Position numbers and translations under genes: made by a program. From NCBI RefSeq assembly GCF_000519185.1, contig NZ_JAFA01000002.1:1-64000 (forward strand): DNA of 64,000 nucleotides, read 5' to 3'. Shown piece by piece: positions 60,250 to 64,000 of this stretch (position 1 is its first letter; every line of letters begins with the position of its first letter). The stretch comes from Paraburkholderia nodosa DSM 21604 (GTDB lineage: Bacteria; Pseudomonadota; Gammaproteobacteria; Burkholderiales; Burkholderiaceae). Below the pieces are notes generated by a model. The model saw only the letters and a list, made by a program, of their open reading frames with translations, was not told where the DNA came from and did no database searches.

Positions 60250-61446
60250 GTGACGCGTATGAAGAATGCAGGTCACGAAAGCGCGCGTCGGCAGAGCAAA
60301 ACAGCGAGGCGATCGATGACAGCGAAGCAGCCGGCAAGCCTGGCGTTGCCAGGGCAAGTCGTACTCGTGTTGCAGGGCGGCGGTGCGTTGGGCGCCTATC
60401 AACTCGGCGTTTATGAGGCGTTGCACGCAGCCGGCATCCATGTGGACTGGGTGATCGGCACCTCCATCGGCGCCATCAACGCTGCGTTGATCGCCGGCAA
60501 CGCACCGGAGCACCGCTTCGAGCGTCTGGACGAATTCTGGCACCGCGTCACGGACCGCACCCGCCTCGACGTGGCGGCAGCGTGGCCAGGCTTCGCGCCC
60601 GGCTGGGACAAGACGTTTGCAAAACTGATGATCATCGGCGGCGGCATTGCGGGGTTCTTTCAGCCCAACCCGGCATCGTGGTTCGGTCCGCTCGCGCACC
60701 TCGGCGTCGATCGCGCGTCTTACTACAGGATTGCACCGCTGCGCGATACGCTCGTTTCACTGGTCGACTTCGAATTGCTGAACGCCGGGCATCCGCGCCT
60801 CACCGTGGGCGCGGTGAACGCACGCACGGGTGCGATGCGCTATTTCGATTCGCGCGACCAGCGCCTGAACGTCGAACACATCATGAGTTCGGGCGCGCTG
60901 CCGCCCGCGTTCCCGGCGGTGCGCATCGACGGCGAGCCGTACTGGGACGGCGGCATCTATTCCAACACGCCGGTGGAGGTCGTGCTGGACGACAAGCCGC
61001 GCAACAGTTCGGTCATCTTCTCGGTGCAGGTGTGGAATCCAGCGGGCCCGGAGCCGGAAAGCATCTGGCAGATCGCAGAGCGGCAAAAGGACATTCAGTA
61101 CGCGAGCCGCACCGAAAGCCATATCGCGCGCCAGCAGCAGATCCACCGCTTGCGCCACGTGATCCGCGAACTCGCGAAGCGCGTGCCCGAGGCCGAACGC
61201 GACACAATCGATGTGCGGGAACTGGCGGCCTGGGGCTGCGAGACCACCATGCGGCTCATCAAGCTCGCGGCGCCTCGACTCGACGGCGACGACCAGTTGA
61301 AGGACATCGACTTCACCCCGTCGGGCATTGCCGCGCGCCGGCGCGCGGGCTACGAGGCCGCCATGCGGGCGATCGAAGCGAGACCCTGGGACGCCCCGAT
61401 GGACCCGATAGAAGGACTCAGCGTCTACAGCGCGGACGAAGAATAA
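60250..61446 (+). CDS. Patatin-like phospholipase with DUF3734 C-terminus
   Basis: 398 aa. GGGALGAYQLGVYEALHAAG is the oxyanion hole, WVIGTSIGAINAALIAGN the GXSXG serine, and GEPYWDGGIYSNTPVE the DGG acid. The C-terminal third (IHRLRHVIRELAKRVPEAER, AWGCETTMRLIKLAAPRLDG) is DUF3734. It hydrolyses acyl esters of lipids in the cytoplasm or at the inner membrane. GTG at 60250 follows GGAG; ATGs at 60259 and 60316 are alternatives. Confidence 0.93.
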   Translation: MTRMKNAGHESARRQSKTARRSMTAKQPASLALPGQVVLVLQGGGALGAYQLGVYEALHAAGIHVDWVIGTSIGAINAALIAGNAPEHRFERLDEFWHRVTDRTRLDVAAAWPGFAPGWDKTFAKLMIIGGGIAGFFQPNPASWFGPLAHLGVDRASYYRIAPLRDTLVSLVDFELLNAGHPRLTVGAVNARTGAMRYFDSRDQRLNVEHIMSSGALPPAFPAVRIDGEPYWDGGIYSNTPVEVVLDDKPRNSSVIFSVQVWNPAGPEPESIWQIAERQKDIQYASRTESHIARQQQIHRLRHVIRELAKRVPEAERDTIDVRELAAWGCETTMRLIKLAAPRLDGDDQLKDIDFTPSGIAARRRAGYEAAMRAIEARPWDAPMDPIEGLSVYSADEE

Positions 61447-61452
61447 AAGAAA

Positions 61453-61478
61453 GCGATAGGGCATCAACCCCATATCGC
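61453..61478. terminator. Hairpin after patatin gene
   Basis: GCGATAGGG and CCCCATATCGC form an imperfect stem with a short loop between the convergent patatin and ferredoxin-reductase genes. Strength moderate; no T run. Confidence 0.4.
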
Positions 61479-61546
61479 CCCACTCGAACCACAGTGGAAA
61501 AAAGCCGGCGGGTGGAGCCACCGGCCGAGCAGATCGGTCCGGCCGG

Positions 61547-62794
61547 TCAGTGCACGGCAGCGGCGAGCAGCGATTTGAGTTGGGTCGCGCTGTCGGCGAG
61601 ACGCTCGGGTTCGATGCGCGCACGGCGCGCAATCAGTTCCTGCGCAATGCGTACGTCGCGGGCGATTTCGCCCGTTTGCCCCACGCCGCTCGCGCTCACC
61701 AGCACGCCCGCGTCGTCGAACGCGAAGAACACCTTCGATGCCGTGCCCGTTGCACGCACTGCCCTGGTCGAGCCGAACGCGGGCAAGCCCGCGATCTGGA
61801 CCGTCATGTCGTATTGATCGGACCAGAACCACGGCACGGCGCGGTGCGCCTCGTCGCGGCCGAGCATGTTGAGCGCGGCCACACGCGCCTGGTCCTCGGC
61901 GTTGCGCCAGCATTCGAGACGAATGCGCCGTCCGTACAGCGGATGCACGAACGAACACACATCGCCCGCGGCGTAGATATCCGGGTCGCTGGTCCGCAGC
62001 ATGGGATCGACGGCAATGCCGTTGTCGATCGCGAGACCCGCTGCCTGTGCGAGCGCCACACGCGGCGCGACGCCAATGCCGACCACGACCGCATCGCAAG
62101 GCACGACGGTTGCGTCGCCGAGCACGACGGCATTGACGCGCCCTTCGCCCTCGAAGCGTGCCACGTGCACGTCGAAGCGCACGTCCACGCCGCGCTCGCG
62201 ATGAAGGTCCACGAGGCACTGCGCCACCTCCGCAGGCACCGCGCGCATCAACGCGCGCGGCGCGGCTTCGAGCACGACGACTTCGCAGCCGCGCTGCACC
62301 GCCGAGGCCGCGACTTCGAGCCCGATGAAACCCGCGCCGACCACCGCAATGCGACGCCCCGGCCCGAGTTCTCCCGCGATGGCGAGCGCGTCGCCGGCAG
62401 TGCGCAACACGTGCACGCCCGCGAGACCGGCGCCAGGCACACTCATGCGGCGAGGCTCGGCACCGGTCGCGATCAGCAGGCGACGGTAAGCAAGCGTCGC
62501 GCCGTTCGCGAGCGTTACCGTATGCGCGGCGCAATCGATCGCGCGCGCAGCGCAACCGCTGCGCAGGTCGACACCCTGCTCGCGATAAAACGCCTCGCGG
62601 TGTATCGCGCCCTGTTCCGGCGTGCGCACGCCCAGCAGCACCGCCTTGGAAAGCGGCGGCCGTTCGTACGGTGCTGCGGCTTCGCCGGCGATCAGCGAAA
62701 TCGCGCCTTGCCAGCCGCCTTCGCGCAGAACCTGCACGGCGCGTGCACCGCACTGGCCGCCGCCTATCACCACCATGGCATCGCCCGCACTCAT
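61547..62794 (-). CDS. FAD-dependent ferredoxin reductase (BphA4/HcaD/MocF-like)
   Basis: 415 aa. FAD site MVVIGGGQCGARAVQVLREG, PYERPPLSKAVL (diagnostic of the ferredoxin-reductase family), NAD site RRIAVVGAGFIGLEVAASAV, and DIYAAGDVCSFVHPLYGRRI, LECWRNAEDQARVAALNMLG. It reduces Rieske ferredoxins with NAD(P)H. ATG at 62794 follows AAGGAG; the frame to 62815 overlaps the upstream gene's stop. In operon with a binding protein and a Rieske protein, and a likely partner for the desaturase system at 55593-57015. Confidence 0.92.
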   Translation of the reverse strand: MSAGDAMVVIGGGQCGARAVQVLREGGWQGAISLIAGEAAAPYERPPLSKAVLLGVRTPEQGAIHREAFYREQGVDLRSGCAARAIDCAAHTVTLANGATLAYRRLLIATGAEPRRMSVPGAGLAGVHVLRTAGDALAIAGELGPGRRIAVVGAGFIGLEVAASAVQRGCEVVVLEAAPRALMRAVPAEVAQCLVDLHRERGVDVRFDVHVARFEGEGRVNAVVLGDATVVPCDAVVVGIGVAPRVALAQAAGLAIDNGIAVDPMLRTSDPDIYAAGDVCSFVHPLYGRRIRLECWRNAEDQARVAALNMLGRDEAHRAVPWFWSDQYDMTVQIAGLPAFGSTRAVRATGTASKVFFAFDDAGVLVSASGVGQTGEIARDVRIAQELIARRARIEPERLADSATQLKSLLAAAVH

Positions 62795-62811
62795 GCTGAC
62801 TCCTTGCGCGC

Positions 62812-63846
62812 TCAACGATACTGCCCCGCGAGCGCAGACACCTGCTGAATGTTCTGCGGCGTGATGAAGCCCGGCCCGGAGCTGATATTGCGTGCCTCAT
62901 ACACGGGCTTGAGCCCATAGTCCTTTAGACGCTGCTGGAACTTCGGGTTCTGCTCGAGTGCGGTGCGCGCCTGCAGCACATCGTTGTTGTGGTTCTGATG
63001 CATGATCGCCAGCAGGGCTACCGGGATATACCCCTGCAAATACGGCTGCTGGTCGGTGCAGAACTTGATCGTGCCGTCCTTGATGCCCTTCGCGACGTCC
63101 GAGTCGATATCGAAGGTCGCAAACCAGATCTTGCCGGCAAGCCCGAGGCTCTTCACCGCGCGTATCGTCGGATCGGCCGAGGTCGGACCGAGCGTGAGCA
63201 CGGCCTGCGTGTCCGGGTGGTTGCGCAGATACGCACTCACCTTCGATTCTATGCCCGTGGGGTCGGTGCCCGCATCGAGCACCGAGGTTTTCATGTTCGC
63301 GCCGATGGCATCGGCAAAGCCGCGGCAGCGTTCGAACGAGAGCGGATTCGTGGCGTAATGGTTCACGCACAGGAACGTCTTCACGCCGTCCGCCTTCGCG
63401 CGCAGCCCCGCCTCCTTGCCCGCGAGATACTCGGGCTGGCCCACGTGCATGAGCGCGCCAAGCTCGGCGCTCTGCTGCTCAGTGCCCGTATTCGCGGTGA
63501 TGAAGGGAATGTTCTTCGCTTTCAGGCGCGCCACGGCGCCCTTGAGCAGATCGAAATCCGCAATGGTCGTGACCACGCCGTCGTAATTGCGCGCGGCCGC
63601 CTGATTCACGAGCTGCACCATGTCGGCGATATCGCCATTGGGCGGATTACGGTAGTCCGTCTGGACATTGAAGTCCTGATCCGCCTGCTTGATGCCGTTC
63701 TTGACGGTATTCCACCACGCATCCGAATCGGGCGCGTGCGAAATGAAGTCGAAATGCGCGACGGGGTCCGCGTGCGCCGCAGGACTCAGCGCGAGTGCGA
63801 ACACCGTAGCCGCCAGCGGCAATACCCTCAGGAAAGGAACATTCAT
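62812..63846 (-). CDS. Sugar-type ABC periplasmic binding protein (MocB/IbpA-like)
   Basis: 344 aa. Signal peptide (LPLAATVFALALSPAAHA, cleavage before DPVAH), then a type I (ribose/inositol-like) binding protein: HFDFISHAPDSDAWWNTVKN, VNQAAARNYDGVVTTIADFD, YLRNHPDTQAVLTLGPTSAD. It resembles rhizopine/inositol-binding proteins. AGGAGA lies before the ATG at 63846. No permease or ATPase follows; they may lie beyond the right edge. Its stop is 18 bp before the reductase start. Confidence 0.9.
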   Translation of the reverse strand: MNVPFLRVLPLAATVFALALSPAAHADPVAHFDFISHAPDSDAWWNTVKNGIKQADQDFNVQTDYRNPPNGDIADMVQLVNQAAARNYDGVVTTIADFDLLKGAVARLKAKNIPFITANTGTEQQSAELGALMHVGQPEYLAGKEAGLRAKADGVKTFLCVNHYATNPLSFERCRGFADAIGANMKTSVLDAGTDPTGIESKVSAYLRNHPDTQAVLTLGPTSADPTIRAVKSLGLAGKIWFATFDIDSDVAKGIKDGTIKFCTDQQPYLQGYIPVALLAIMHQNHNNDVLQARTALEQNPKFQQRLKDYGLKPVYEARNISSGPGFITPQNIQQVSALAGQYR

Positions 63847-63902
63847 GGCTGTCTCCTAAATTGCGTCGTTATCGTGGTGATTCAACGATTCGTATGCCGA
63901 AT

Positions 63903-64000
63903 CAATCGGTTGCGAGCCCGAGGTAGATCGTGCCGGCCTCCACCTTGACCGGGTGTGTGGCGAGATTCACGCAGACCGGCGCCCCCTTGGCCGCGCCCGA
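63903..64000 (-). CDS. Rieske ferredoxin, C-terminal part (MocE-like, partial)
   Basis: Only the last 32 codons are inside the window, ending at TGA (63905-63903). They read GAAKGAPVCVNLATHPVKVE, then AGTIYLGLATD, the typical distal end of MocE-type Rieske ferredoxins (AP.CV.L.TYPVKVE.G.V.V). The cluster ligands lie upstream, outside the window. It stops 56 bp before the binding-protein gene. Confidence 0.7.

Overview
The window looks like chromosome or megaplasmid DNA of a high-GC betaproteobacterium of the Burkholderiaceae, most likely Paraburkholderia or a close relative. This rests on protein character (SiaABCD-type cluster, DUF1275, DUF2322, DUF3734-patatin, CaiB/HMG-CoA lyase operons, many LysR regulators) and on dense GC-rich coding; no rRNA or tRNA gene was seen to confirm it.

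1-7.1 kb is an accessory island. An IS1182-family element fills the left edge and abuts the C-terminal scrap of a P4-type tyrosine integrase. Then comes a compact four-gene operon (2482-6262): a 191-aa protein I cannot identify, a QueC-like ATP-pyrophosphatase with an intact zinc knuckle, an XRE-ImmA/IrrE regulator-protease and a PIN-domain ribonuclease. It is driven by a good promoter embedded in a tandem TGTCAG/CTGACA operator. This is the best candidate in the window for an undescribed defence or toxin-like system. A multiply broken DUF2182 gene follows.

7.2-22 kb is a cluster of small and metabolic genes: two spermidine-synthase-like paralogues on opposite strands that share a 74-bp nearly identical inverted repeat, an HPr-like protein without its histidine, YjdM, a ribbon-helix-helix protein and DUF1275. 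Next is a six-gene hyf/complex-I-like operon whose large subunit lacks the NiFe cysteines, then an IS110 remnant and MgtC. 22-29 kb is plasmid-type DNA: a large hairpin, DUF932, a big ParB-like protein, a leftward traK/L/M- or stbABC-like operon with a ParA-type ATPase, and a gene-free stretch with direct repeats and an IncP-like nic sequence. No relaxase is present, so this looks like a mobilisation relic.

29.5-64 kb is catabolic and signalling chromosome: a chemoreceptor; a scar of cytochrome c and amidase fragments; a LysR-controlled CoA-transferase/HMG-CoA lyase/MFS operon; and a LysR-controlled polyamine-type ABC transporter joined to a three-part flavin dehydrogenase, a DAO-type oxidase and RidA (an opine- or amino-acid-like uptake and oxidation pathway). 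Then come DUF2278, a Fur-box-controlled TonB receptor, a secreted Ntn amidohydrolase, VOC/LysR/alpha-beta hydrolase genes and alanine racemase. A MocD-like desaturase with a MocE-like Rieske protein follows, then a complete siaABCD-like cluster and a patatin. The right edge holds a leftward Rieske / sugar-binding protein / ferredoxin-reductase group resembling mocE-mocB-mocF.

Several operons appear coupled by design: transport, oxidation and imine hydrolysis (RidA) in one; desaturase, Rieske ferredoxin and reductase split over two loci; phosphatase, kinase, anti-sigma-type protein and diguanylate cyclase in the sia cluster.
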